64,000 bases of DNA, taken from Psychrobacillus lasiicapitis (GTDB lineage: Bacteria > Bacillota > Bacilli > Bacillales_A > Planococcaceae). The position numbers and the translations under genes were made by a program. The notes under the pieces were generated by a model that was not told the DNA's origin, made no database searches, and saw only the letters and a program-made list of their open reading frames with translations. Shown here in pieces: positions 51,186 through 60,312 of the stretch (positions are counted from its first letter, which is position 1; each line of letters opens with the position of its first letter). The stretch covers positions 62,001 to 126,000 of the forward strand of contig NZ_VDGH01000001.1 in assembly GCF_006861795.1 (NCBI RefSeq). The letters are read 5' to 3'.

Positions 51186-54100
51186 ATGGAACAAACAACG
51201 ATAATTACATCAAAATTGACCCCGCCTGTTACATCTTCCTTTTACATGAGAAGATCATCCCTTATCAAGAAATTAAAAATGAATACGAATAGCAAATTAT
51301 CTATTTTACATAGTGGAGCTGGTTTTGGTAAAAGCTCTGCATTAGCTCAAGTGTATGCCGATTCAAAAGAATCATATTCTTGGTATTCGATATCGGAGGA
51401 AGACGATAATATTCATCCTTTTCTTCGGTATCTAGTTCAAAGTATTCGCAAAGTTATCCCGAAGTTCGGTGCAAGTTTAATGGAGCGAGATTTGCTTTCT
51501 ATGTATCCAAAAGAAGAGGAATTGACGCAGTGGTATTCATTATTTAGTAATGAACTCGCAATGATTGAGCAACCCTTTACTATTGTCCTAGATGACTTTC
51601 ATCTCATTGATCATGTCTTTCATATAAATTATATAATCGAAAAAATAATTGAGTTTCTTCCAGCTCATATTCATCTTGTAGTCGCTTCTAGAACTCGCCC
51701 TAAGTGGTCAATCCTATTAAAACTCAAACTAAAAGGCCAGTTAGTGGAAATCACGGAAAAGGACTTTATGTTTACAGAGGAAGAAATACAAGTATTTTTG
51801 GAAGATTATTTTGAAAAAACGATTACGGAGGAAGAAGCAGCGGAGATTATGAGACTGACAGAAGGTTGGGCGATCGCCATTCATTTAATCGCAATGCAGC
51901 TTGCGGAGACAGACAAACATATCAACGAGTTAGTGGACCCCACTTTAAAAGATTTGTTTTCTTATCTGTCTGAAGAAGTATTTCTATTGATGAGTGAAGA
52001 GGATAAACAATCGTTGTTGAACTTTAGCATATTTCCGATATTCACGGAAAAAGAAATTCGGGCATTTTTTGGTGAAAATGCAGCAAAAGATCTAGAGAGG
52101 TTATCACGTAGTCATGCATTTATTCAAACCTTAAGTAACCCAGGATCTTATCGCTTTCACGCATTGTTTCAGCAATTTTTAGAAACGAAATGGCTGCAAA
52201 AAGATTATACTTTGTATTACGAAACCCATAAAAGAGCTGCTTATTATTTTAGCGAACAGCAAAATATTATTCAATCCATTTATCATGCAGTAAAAGCAAA
52301 TGATGATTATTTTCTCGGAACAATAATCACTCAGTTTGCCGAATTCATCATTAAAGATGGGCAATTTGATTGGTTTTTAGATTTGCTAAAAGAGCATCTT
52401 TCGGATAAAAGACGAGAAAAGTTCTATGAGCTATTCTTTTATGAAGGGGAATGCCACCGTTATAGGGCATTTTATGAGAAAGCTAGAAAAGCCTATGAGA
52501 CTTGCTTAGCTTTTGCGATGGAGAACAAAAATGCCCTCTATTTAAGCCGGGCAAATGTAGGGCTGGCCCATATCTATTTAGATACGATTCAACCTGCTCT
52601 TGCAAAGCCTTATTTAGAGGAAGCGGTGAAGTGGGCAGAAAACAGCCCAGAAATGGAGAGTCACGAAAGAATTGTATTAAAACGTTTGTTAGCTGAAAAT
52701 CTAGTGAACTTAGGTAAGGCAAATGAGGCAAGTGATTGGGTTCGACAAGAGGAATTGGATGCCTCGATACTTAAAGAAGGGAACTTAGATGCACGCATCC
52801 TCCTTAGAACCGGGTTACTGAATGAAGCCGAGGTACTATTAAGAAATAGAATTAATGATGAGATCAACTTACCGGATTCACATAGAGAAACGGAAGTACT
52901 TCTTTCCTTTATATACTCTTTAACAGGAAATATAGAAGAGGCAAAACGTTCTGCTATGAAAGGGATTGATACAGGTATCCGTGAAAAATCTAGCTTTGTC
53001 GAGGCAGTCGGTTGGATACGACGAGGACATGCCGAAATATTAGACAATCCCTTCGACTTAGAAACCCCCGAGAATTATTATTTAAGAGCAGTTCAAGGTA
53101 TGGGAGAATTGAATGTATCTAGAGGAAAAGCAGAGCCTTTTATGGGTCTGGCTATTTTAAAGTCGAGGCAAGGATTGTTTCAAGAAGCCCTCTCTTACGG
53201 GGAAAGTGGCCTAGTAGAAACAAATAAAGGGAATGACTATTGGCTATCTGCTTATATTTTGGTTTGTTTATCCATTGTTTATATAGAAAATGACATGATG
53301 GAGAAAGCTTTACAGGCTATTTGGGATGCGAATCATCTTTTCAAAAGTGGTGGGGACGTATACGGCGAAATGATTTCTGATTATTGGTTAATGTTTATTC
53401 ATGATAAATTAGAGGATCAGGATAAATTTGTTTTACATGCTGAAAGGTTTGCATTTATTTGTGTACAATATGAATTTTCTTTTTTCCTACTTAAAAAGAC
53501 TATATTTGGTCCCGCAGATCTACAATTGCATTATCCGTTATTACAAAAAGCAAAATTATTAAAACCAGATTCTGCTCCAGTCCATACATTAGCAAATTTG
53601 TTAAAAATAAATACAAGCACTAATTATCCAGGATATCAGCTAACGCTACAACTATTCGGTCCTTTTACGCTTTTTATGGGAATCGAAGAAATTAGCGAGC
53701 GAAAATGGCAACGCGATAAATCAAAGGAATTGCTTTCTTATTTGTATTTGAACAGAAGTCGATTCGTCCCAAAAGAAGAATTGATGCATACGATTTGGGG
53801 AGAAGGGGACGAAAAATCGTTAAATCGTGATTTTAAAGTAGTATTAAATGCCCTATTAAAAGTGATAGAACCGAATCGTTTAGCGAGGGAAGAATCCTTT
53901 TTTATCATTCGAAAGCAAGCGATGTATCGAATAAACCCGGAAGCAGCTGTAACGAGTGATTTAGAATCATTTCAACATTTAACGGAAAAAGGGTTGGAGG
54001 AAAAGGACCCGATACTGTCAGCGGATTACTTACAAAAAGCAGTCAAATTGTATAAAGGTGAATTATTAGAGGACAAATCTAGAATCGATTGGATATCACA

Positions 54101-54395
54101 TGACCGGGAAAAAAATCAACAACAATATTTACTCGCATTAGAAAGGCTCGCTCAAACGTATACGAGATTGAGAGAATTCGAAAAATCCATCTACTGGGCG
54201 GAGAAATTAATACGAGTGGATCCCACATGGGAAGAAGCTTATCGATTATTGATGTTTGCCTACTATCAGCTTCAAAATCGAACACAAGCGGTGAAATGGT
54301 ATGAAAAATGTATTTCCGTACTCTATACTGAGCTCAAAGTAGAGCCGATGCATACGACAATTCAAATGTATGAAATGATTACAAGCTATGGTTAA
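51186..54395 (+). CDS. STAND-ATPase/TPR/BTAD transcriptional regulator, 1069 aa
   Basis: The N-terminus has a MalT-like P-loop ATPase: Walker A HSGAGFGKSS (Lys49), Walker B TIVLDDFHLID, and the sensor segment EGWAIAIHLIAMQLAE near 225-240. A long central TPR-like superhelix follows (about 350-800). The C-terminus (about 815-1069) is an OmpR/SARP-type DNA-binding domain plus BTAD: LQLFGPFTLFMGIEE, KSKELLSYLYLNRSRFVPKEELMHTIWGE, DWISHDREKNQQQYLLALERLA, VDPTWEEAYRLLMFAYY. Such proteins are ATP-dependent inducible activators. ATG 51186 follows GGAGGTAGAGG. The operon downstream is the likely target. Confidence 0.88.
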   Translation: MEQTTIITSKLTPPVTSSFYMRRSSLIKKLKMNTNSKLSILHSGAGFGKSSALAQVYADSKESYSWYSISEEDDNIHPFLRYLVQSIRKVIPKFGASLMERDLLSMYPKEEELTQWYSLFSNELAMIEQPFTIVLDDFHLIDHVFHINYIIEKIIEFLPAHIHLVVASRTRPKWSILLKLKLKGQLVEITEKDFMFTEEEIQVFLEDYFEKTITEEEAAEIMRLTEGWAIAIHLIAMQLAETDKHINELVDPTLKDLFSYLSEEVFLLMSEEDKQSLLNFSIFPIFTEKEIRAFFGENAAKDLERLSRSHAFIQTLSNPGSYRFHALFQQFLETKWLQKDYTLYYETHKRAAYYFSEQQNIIQSIYHAVKANDDYFLGTIITQFAEFIIKDGQFDWFLDLLKEHLSDKRREKFYELFFYEGECHRYRAFYEKARKAYETCLAFAMENKNALYLSRANVGLAHIYLDTIQPALAKPYLEEAVKWAENSPEMESHERIVLKRLLAENLVNLGKANEASDWVRQEELDASILKEGNLDARILLRTGLLNEAEVLLRNRINDEINLPDSHRETEVLLSFIYSLTGNIEEAKRSAMKGIDTGIREKSSFVEAVGWIRRGHAEILDNPFDLETPENYYLRAVQGMGELNVSRGKAEPFMGLAILKSRQGLFQEALSYGESGLVETNKGNDYWLSAYILVCLSIVYIENDMMEKALQAIWDANHLFKSGGDVYGEMISDYWLMFIHDKLEDQDKFVLHAERFAFICVQYEFSFFLLKKTIFGPADLQLHYPLLQKAKLLKPDSAPVHTLANLLKINTSTNYPGYQLTLQLFGPFTLFMGIEEISERKWQRDKSKELLSYLYLNRSRFVPKEELMHTIWGEGDEKSLNRDFKVVLNALLKVIEPNRLAREESFFIIRKQAMYRINPEAAVTSDLESFQHLTEKGLEEKDPILSADYLQKAVKLYKGELLEDKSRIDWISHDREKNQQQYLLALERLAQTYTRLREFEKSIYWAEKLIRVDPTWEEAYRLLMFAYYQLQNRTQAVKWYEKCISVLYTELKVEPMHTTIQMYEMITSYG

Positions 54396-54428
54396 ACGCA
54401 GAAGAGAAAAAGATCTTCTGCGTTTTTT
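54394..54428 (+). terminator. terminator of the regulator gene
   Basis: AAACGCAGAAGA pairs with TCTTCTGCGTTT, followed by TTT. Confidence 0.88.
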
Positions 54429-54481
54429 GATTTCCTTAAAATATTTATAAAACATTTGCTCCTGCGCGAGCTCGTCGCAAA

Positions 54482-54562
54482 AGAGTTACAAAAACAAAGC
54501 TTTTGTAACTCTTTTGTAACTCCTTTTCAGTACTATAAACGAGAAGCATGATAACGCTTACA
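54482..54562 (+). promoter_or_regulatory. operon control region: 11-bp direct repeats, -10 box and cre-like site
   Basis: TTTTGTAACTC occurs twice in direct repeat with exact 11-bp period (54501-54511 and 54512-54522). A degenerate third unit starts at 54524, and an inverted copy (AGAGTTACAAAA, 54482-54493) forms a hairpin with the first. TATAAA (54534-54539) follows as -10. ATGATAACGCTTACA (54548-54562) fits the CcpA cre consensus with one mismatch at the predicted start point. SARP/BTAD activators bind heptamer repeats at 11-bp period just upstream of a -10. Confidence 0.6.
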
Positions 54563-54585
54563 AAAAAGCTTGAAGGGGGATTTAC

Positions 54586-55848
54586 ATGACAAAAAAATGG
54601 GGCCTATTATTATTGTTCGTATTCGTCTTAATTTTCAGTGCAGCTTGTAGTGATGATACAAGTTCCACGGGTACAACAAAAGATGAAACAGACGAAGGAA
54701 CAACAACACCAGTATCTAGTGAAGTGACGGAAGAAGGCGGCACAATCAAAATTGGTGTCCTTGCATCATTAACGGGTGCACTGGAGTCTTATGGGAAGCA
54801 AACGAAAAATGGTTTTGAGTTAGGACTTGAATATGCTACGGACGGAACGCTGGAAGTAGCAGGCAAGAAAATTGAAGTTGTTTACGAAGATACAGAAACG
54901 AAGCCAGAAGTTGCTGTACAAAAAGCTACTAAGCTACTAGAAGAAGATGAAGTAGATTTTCTAGTCGGATCCTCTAGTTCTGGTGATACGTTAGCGGTGC
55001 TTCCTCTAGCAGAAGAATATGAAAAGATTATGATTGTTGAACCAGCAGTTGCTGATAGTATTACAGGTTCCGAGTTTAACCCGTATATTTTCCGTACTGC
55101 GCGTAACTCTTCACAGGATGCAGTTGCAGGTGCTGCGGCAATTGCTAAACCAGGAGTGAAAATTGCTACATTTGCACCAGATTACTCTTTCGGATGGGAT
55201 GGAGTAGCAGCATTTAAAGCAGCTGCTGAAAAATTAGGTGCAGAAATTGTGTTAGAAGAATATGCTGATCCCGCAGCTACTGATTTTACTTCTAATCTAC
55301 AAAAGATTATCCAAGAAAAACCGGATTACTTATTTGTTGTGTGGGCAGGAGCGAACTCACCATGGAACCAAATTGCTGACTTAAAAATGCAAGAAAAAGG
55401 GATTAAAATTTCAACTGGAGCACCTGATATTCCAGCATTATCTATAATGGAACCATTAGTCGGCATGGAAGGATTCTCTGTTTACTATCATACGCTTCCT
55501 GACAATCCGATCAATGATTGGTTAGTGGAAGAGCATAAAAAACGTTTTAACGGAGAAGTGCCGGATTTATTCACTCCAGGTGGAATGTCTGCTGCTATCT
55601 CAATCGTGGAAGCTTTGAAAAAATCAGAAGGAAATGCAGATGGAACGGAACTGATCAAAATAATGGAAGGTATGTCATTTGAGACTCCAAAAGGAACGAT
55701 GACTTTCCGTCCAGAAGACCATCAAGCATTACAGCCACTTTATTCTATTAAGCTAGAAACACAAGAAGGCGTAGACTATCCGGTACCAGTATTAATAAGA
55801 GAGTTGTCACCGGAAGAAACGGAGCCACCGATTTTAAACAATAAATAA
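54586..55848 (+). CDS. ABC importer solute-binding lipoprotein (branched-chain type)
   Basis: Signal peptide with lipobox FSAAC (Cys21), a low-complexity Thr/Glu linker, then a Peripla_BP_6 domain: IKIGVLASLTGALESYGKQTKNGFELGLEYA in order, AVQKATKLLEEDEVDFLVGSSSSGDTLAV, and GGMSAAISIVEALKKSEGN. This family binds branched-chain amino acids, amides, urea or aromatic/aliphatic acids; the ligand cannot be read. First gene of the operon. ATG 54586 follows GAAGGGGGA. Confidence 0.92.
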   Translation: MTKKWGLLLLFVFVLIFSAACSDDTSSTGTTKDETDEGTTTPVSSEVTEEGGTIKIGVLASLTGALESYGKQTKNGFELGLEYATDGTLEVAGKKIEVVYEDTETKPEVAVQKATKLLEEDEVDFLVGSSSSGDTLAVLPLAEEYEKIMIVEPAVADSITGSEFNPYIFRTARNSSQDAVAGAAAIAKPGVKIATFAPDYSFGWDGVAAFKAAAEKLGAEIVLEEYADPAATDFTSNLQKIIQEKPDYLFVVWAGANSPWNQIADLKMQEKGIKISTGAPDIPALSIMEPLVGMEGFSVYYHTLPDNPINDWLVEEHKKRFNGEVPDLFTPGGMSAAISIVEALKKSEGNADGTELIKIMEGMSFETPKGTMTFRPEDHQALQPLYSIKLETQEGVDYPVPVLIRELSPEETEPPILNNK

Positions 55849-55880
55849 GACCGAGTAGTGATAGGCTAAGCAATTAGCTC

Positions 55881-55928
55881 TATCGCTCTCCATGTAATAG
55901 AACAAGTTCTACTACATGGAAAGCGATA
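55881..55928 (+). other. strong hairpin between the solute-binder and ATPase genes
   Basis: TATCGCTCTCCATGTAATAGAAC pairs with GTTCTACTACATGGAAAGCGATA in pieces: 23 bases per arm, three mismatches, two-base loop (arms 55881-55903 and 55906-55928). There is no T-run, so it is more likely a processing/stabilising element that keeps binding-protein mRNA abundant than a full terminator. Confidence 0.65.
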
Positions 55929-55948
55929 GAAGAAAGGGGTATTTGAAA

Positions 55949-56716
55949 TTGGAACCAATACTAAAAACAGAAAATCTAACGATTAAATTTGGTGGGCAAA
56001 CTGCTGTAGATCATGTGAATTTTACGATGCCAGCAAAGCATTTTAAATCGATTATTGGACCGAATGGAGCTGGAAAAACAACTTTTTTCAACTTAATCAG
56101 TGGTGAGTTAAAGCCTACAGAAGGAGATGTCTTTTTTAGAGGGGAATCGATGGCGAAGTACTCGTCCGTGGAACGAACAAGAAAAGGACTTGGGCGTTCG
56201 TTTCAAATTACCAATGTGTTTCCCAATCTAACGGTAATTGAAAATGTCCGACTTGCAGTCCAATCGAAAGAAAATATCCGTTATCAAATGTTTCGTCATT
56301 TTACTGCCTATAAAGATTTGCAAATACAAGCAGAAAAATTACTAGAAGTAGTATTACTTTCGAACAAAGCGAACGCAATAGCCAATCAATTATCTCATGG
56401 AGAGAAACGAAAACTAGAAATTGCGATGTTACTTGCGCTTGATACAGAAGTTTTGCTATTAGATGAACCTACCGCTGGAATGTCATTAGAAGAAGTCCCC
56501 GCTATTCTGGACGTAATTAAACAAATTAAACAAACCGGAGACAAAACGATTTTGTTAATCGAGCATAAGATGGATATGATCATGGACCTATCGGATTCTA
56601 TTATGGTGCTTTTTAATGGTAGATTACTAGCAGACGGAACACCAAAAGAAATCATGGACAATGAAACTGTTCAAAATGCTTATTTAGGGGGGCTATACGA
56701 TGAGCATCTTGCTTAA
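55949..56716 (+). CDS. branched-chain-type ABC importer ATPase 1 (LivG-like)
   Basis: TTG 55949 lies nine bases after AAAGGGG; the ATG at 55916 is within the upstream hairpin and lacks a site, so 55949 is preferred. Walker A is GPNGAGKTTFF, the signature is LSHGEKRKLEIA, and Walker B is VLLLDEPTAGMS. The subsequent IEHKMDMIMDLSD switch and the about 255-residue length are LivG-like. It hydrolyses ATP to drive import with the partner ATPase. Its 3' end overlaps the next gene by 17 bases. Confidence 0.9.
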   Translation: MEPILKTENLTIKFGGQTAVDHVNFTMPAKHFKSIIGPNGAGKTTFFNLISGELKPTEGDVFFRGESMAKYSSVERTRKGLGRSFQITNVFPNLTVIENVRLAVQSKENIRYQMFRHFTAYKDLQIQAEKLLEVVLLSNKANAIANQLSHGEKRKLEIAMLLALDTEVLLLDEPTAGMSLEEVPAILDVIKQIKQTGDKTILLIEHKMDMIMDLSDSIMVLFNGRLLADGTPKEIMDNETVQNAYLGGLYDEHLA

Positions 56717-57407
56717 AGTGGATAATATTCATACGCATATTGGCCAGTATCACATTTTACAAGGTGTTTCCTTTGAAGCAAAAGAGGGCGAGGTTAGTGT
56801 TTTACTTGGGAGGAATGGAGCTGGAAAAACAACTACGTTAAAGACAATCATGGGTTTGACTCCAGCAACTTCTGGAACGGTGACTTTTTTGAATGAAGGA
56901 ATCACCAAAAATGCGACACATCACATTGCTTCGAATGGGATCGGATATGTACCGGAGGATCAAGGAATCTTCGGGGCACTAACGGTGGAGGAAAACCTAA
57001 AAGTGGCGATGAGAAAAGAAAACGATGCTGCGAGGGAAAGACAAGAGTATGTGCTAAAGCTTTTTCCTGACTTAAAAAAGTACTGGAAAAAAGAAGGTGG
57101 CCATTTATCTGGAGGTCAAAAGCAAATGCTATCGATGGCAAGGGCTTTTATTAATGATAGCAAGTTGCTGCTAATAGATGAGCCTTCCAAAGGGCTTGCT
57201 CCCGTTGTGATTGAAAAAGTAATGGAAGCAATTATCGAAATGAAAAAACAAACGACTATTATTTTAGTAGAACAAAACTTCATTATGGCCAGTAGGATAG
57301 GGGATACATACACATTAATCGATGATGGGGAAACCGTTCAATCTGGTCAAATGAGTGAATTGATTCAAAATGAAGAGCTGAAACGACAATATTTAGGAAT
57401 TGGGTAA
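56700..57407 (+). CDS. branched-chain-type ABC importer ATPase 2 (LivF-like)
   Basis: 235 residues with Walker A GRNGAGKTTTL, Q-loop GYVPEDQGIF, signature LSGGQKQMLSMARA, and Walker B LLLIDEPSKGLAP, the LivF-type pattern. Translationally coupled to the LivG-like gene by overlap. Confidence 0.92.
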   Translation: MSILLKVDNIHTHIGQYHILQGVSFEAKEGEVSVLLGRNGAGKTTTLKTIMGLTPATSGTVTFLNEGITKNATHHIASNGIGYVPEDQGIFGALTVEENLKVAMRKENDAARERQEYVLKLFPDLKKYWKKEGGHLSGGQKQMLSMARAFINDSKLLLIDEPSKGLAPVVIEKVMEAIIEMKKQTTIILVEQNFIMASRIGDTYTLIDDGETVQSGQMSELIQNEELKRQYLGIG

Positions 57408-57419
57408 GGAGGGGAAACA

Positions 57420-58280
57420 ATGGAATTAATCATCAATTTATTAATAAACGGATTAGCGACAGGCATGCTTATCTTTCTTCTAGCAGCCGGTCTCACATTA
57501 ATATTTGGATTAATGGATGTTCTAAATTTTGCACATGGTGGTCTGTTTGCCTGGGGAGCTTTTTCAGGCGTTTGGTTTTATGGGCTAACCAATAGCTTTA
57601 CTGTCGCAATTATTGGAGCTATTTTGACGGGAATTGTGCTTGGGTTTATTACAGAAAAGCTAATTATTACACCGGTTTACGGCAATCATATCCAACAAAT
57701 TTTAATAACGCTCGGATTTATGATTGTGTTATCCGAAATGCTTAAAGTCGTGTTTGGACCAAACCAAATCGCAGCAAAGACACCCCCATTGTTATCTGGC
57801 AGTTGGGAAATCGGGGATGTCATTATTATTAAGTATCGCTTGTTTATCATCCTAGTAGGCATTTTAGTCTTTGGTATCTTCCAGTTCATCTTAAAACGCA
57901 CAAAAATCGGATTAATCGTACGGGCAGGTGTGATGAATAAAGAAATGGTGCAAGCGCTCGGCATTAATATTAAACAAGTATTTTTGTATGTGTTTATGGT
58001 AGGAGCAGCTCTTGCTGCGCTCGGAGGAGTACTGATGGCTCCGTATTCGGGCGTGATTTATGCAGAAATGGGTATGGAATTCGCGATATTAGCGTTTATC
58101 GTAGTCGTGATCGGCGGGATGGGAAGCTTTCCAGGTTCTCTTCTGGCAGCTATACTGGTCGGTCTTGCAGGCAGTTTTATGGCGTATTATGTTCCTGCAC
58201 TATCACTTGCGGTTAATATGATGCTTATGGCAATTGTATTAATTTTCCGTCCGCAAGGTTTGTTCACAGCGAAAGGATGA
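57420..58280 (+). CDS. branched-chain-type ABC permease 1 (LivH-like)
   Basis: About eight hydrophobic helices. The family blocks LTLIFGLMDVLNFAHGGLFAWGAF and AALGGVLMAPYSGVIYAEMG, MEFAILAFIVVVIGGMGSFPGSLLAAILVG in order, are LivH. ATG 57420 follows AAGGAGGGGAA. Confidence 0.92.
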   Translation: MELIINLLINGLATGMLIFLLAAGLTLIFGLMDVLNFAHGGLFAWGAFSGVWFYGLTNSFTVAIIGAILTGIVLGFITEKLIITPVYGNHIQQILITLGFMIVLSEMLKVVFGPNQIAAKTPPLLSGSWEIGDVIIIKYRLFIILVGILVFGIFQFILKRTKIGLIVRAGVMNKEMVQALGINIKQVFLYVFMVGAALAALGGVLMAPYSGVIYAEMGMEFAILAFIVVVIGGMGSFPGSLLAAILVGLAGSFMAYYVPALSLAVNMMLMAIVLIFRPQGLFTAKG

Positions 58281-58286
58281 TGCGAG

Positions 58287-59294
58287 ATGAAGACTAAATT
58301 CCAAGTTAATAATGGTATCTTACTTGTCCTAGTGGCAGCCCTCGCCGTATTCCCTTTTGTTTCCGATTCACGAACATGGACTATTTTGTTGACGCAAATA
58401 TTCATCTTCTCTATTTTAGCGATGAGCTATGATATTTTGCTAGGGTATACTGGAATCGTATCATTTGGGCATGCGATGTTTTTTGGAATGGGTGCTTATG
58501 CAACCGCAATTATGCTCGATCATTTTGAACCAACCTTAAGTGTCTTTTTTCTATCCATCGCAGTCGGAATGGTCATTTCAGGGGTTATCAGTTTTTTAGT
58601 TGGCCTATTAACACTCCGTCTGAAGAGTCATTTCTTTGCTATGCTGACGCTAGCGGTATCCGGATTATTTTTAGTGCTTGCGGAGAAGTGGAGAACGCTC
58701 ACACATGGAAATGATGGATTCACGTTTCGTGCACCTGAATTCTTTAAAGATCGTGTGATGTTCTATTTACTCGTACTTGCTTGTTTGGTGCTTGTATATT
58801 TCCTATTGCGACGGTTTGTTTCTTCCCCATTAGGAAGAGTGTTGATCGCTGTACGTGAAAATGAACAACGGACAAAATCATTAGGATTCCAGACTTTGCA
58901 CTACAAGGTTATTGCATCTATGGTTGCAGGGATTGTCGCAAGTTTAGCGGGTTCTCTATATGCTATTTCCTTACGTTTTGTCAATACGAGTGTGCTTACG
59001 ATGGATATTACGCTAGATGCACTACTTATGACGATTATTGGAGGAGTTGGTACATTAATCGGACCGATTATTGGTGCGGGTGTGATTGAACTTGCACAAC
59101 ATTACTTATCTGGTCTTGCTAAAGAATATCCTATATTTGAAAGATGGATCATTTTCTTTGGAATCATTTATATATTGGCGGTTATCTTTTTTCCAAGAGG
59201 GATTGTTGGAACGATTCGTCATGCGTTTTGGAAGCGTAAAACCAATGAACCGAAAGTCAACGTCGCTCCTAAACGAAAGGAGCTACTAAAATGA
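58287..59294 (+). CDS. branched-chain-type ABC permease 2 (LivM-like)
   Basis: About nine helices with SYDILLGYTGIVSFGHAMFFGMGAY, RLKSHFFAMLTLAVSGLF and TLDALLMTIIGGVGTLIGPIIGA, the LivM blocks; a basic C-terminal tail follows. It starts seven bases after the LivH-like gene and overlaps the thiolase-fold gene by four bases (ATGA-type coupling). Confidence 0.92.
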   Translation: MKTKFQVNNGILLVLVAALAVFPFVSDSRTWTILLTQIFIFSILAMSYDILLGYTGIVSFGHAMFFGMGAYATAIMLDHFEPTLSVFFLSIAVGMVISGVISFLVGLLTLRLKSHFFAMLTLAVSGLFLVLAEKWRTLTHGNDGFTFRAPEFFKDRVMFYLLVLACLVLVYFLLRRFVSSPLGRVLIAVRENEQRTKSLGFQTLHYKVIASMVAGIVASLAGSLYAISLRFVNTSVLTMDITLDALLMTIIGGVGTLIGPIIGAGVIELAQHYLSGLAKEYPIFERWIIFFGIIYILAVIFFPRGIVGTIRHAFWKRKTNEPKVNVAPKRKELLK

Positions 59295-60298
59295 CGATAG
59301 GGATTGTTAGTACTGGCGTTTACATACCAGACAACGTAATGACAGCTGAAGAAATAGCTACGCTTTCCAAGTTGCCGCTCCATGTAGTAAAAGACAAAAT
59401 GGGAATCACACAAAAAGCTATTCCCGGCCCAAACGATCATACAGTAGCAATGGGGATTCGAGCAGCGGAAAAAGCACTGCAAAAAGGAAATATTGACCCA
59501 AAAACGATTGATTTAATCATCTATATAGGAGAAGAGCACAAGGAATATCCTCTCTGGACTGCTGCTATCAAGATGCAAGAGGAACTCGGGGCTTATCATG
59601 CTTGGGGATTTGATGTAGCGCTTCGCTGCGGAACAACGATTATGGCGATGAAGGTTGCGAAAAGTTTAATGGAGGCGGACGCGTCGATCAACACCGTTTT
59701 ATTGGCTGGTGGTTATCGTAATAGTGATTTTATCGATTACACGAATGAACGAACCCGATTCATGTTTAACTTGGGAGCAGGCGGAGCCGCCATGATACTG
59801 AAAAAAGATCATACCGAAAATATTATTCTAGAGACGGATATGATGACGGATGGATCTTTTTCTGAGGATGTTGTTGTACCAGTCGGCGGTACGAAAGAGC
59901 CCTTGACTACGGATCATTTAGAAAAAGGATTTTATCGCCTAGATGTATTAGACCCAGAAGGCATGAAGGCTAGGCTAGAACAGAAATCCATGCAGAACTT
60001 TTTAAAGGTTATTCGCCATGCATTAATGAAAAGTGGTTATACCGAGCAAGACATTGATTATTTGGCTATTCTCCATATGAAAAAATCGGCACATGATTTT
60101 GTCTTGCAGGAGCTTGGTTTAACAAGTGAACAAACAACTTATTTAAGCGATTATGGTCATATTGGGCAAATGGATCAGATTATATCCCTGGAACTCGCAC
60201 AAAAAGAAGGGAAATTGAAAGACGGCGATTTAGCTGTTTTAGTCAGTGCTGGAATAGGGTATGCATGGGGTGCAGTAGCTGTAAAATGGGGAAGTTAA
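59291..60298 (+). CDS. KAS III-like thiolase-fold enzyme with Cys-His-His site
   Basis: 335 residues of the FabH/KAS III fold. GIVSTGVYIPDNVMTAEEI opens it. The nucleophile is Cys113 (DVALRCGTT), the first His is His262 (AILHMKKS), and the place of the FabH Asn (YGNTS) is taken by His290 (YGHIGQMDQI). FabH condenses acyl-CoA with malonyl-ACP; this variant is unlikely to be the housekeeping enzyme. A Claisen-type condensation or cleavage of acyl-CoA in the operon's pathway is inferred. Confidence 0.85.
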   Translation: MTIGIVSTGVYIPDNVMTAEEIATLSKLPLHVVKDKMGITQKAIPGPNDHTVAMGIRAAEKALQKGNIDPKTIDLIIYIGEEHKEYPLWTAAIKMQEELGAYHAWGFDVALRCGTTIMAMKVAKSLMEADASINTVLLAGGYRNSDFIDYTNERTRFMFNLGAGGAAMILKKDHTENIILETDMMTDGSFSEDVVVPVGGTKEPLTTDHLEKGFYRLDVLDPEGMKARLEQKSMQNFLKVIRHALMKSGYTEQDIDYLAILHMKKSAHDFVLQELGLTSEQTTYLSDYGHIGQMDQIISLELAQKEGKLKDGDLAVLVSAGIGYAWGAVAVKWGS

Positions 60299-60312
60299 AA
60301 GGAGTGGAGAAA

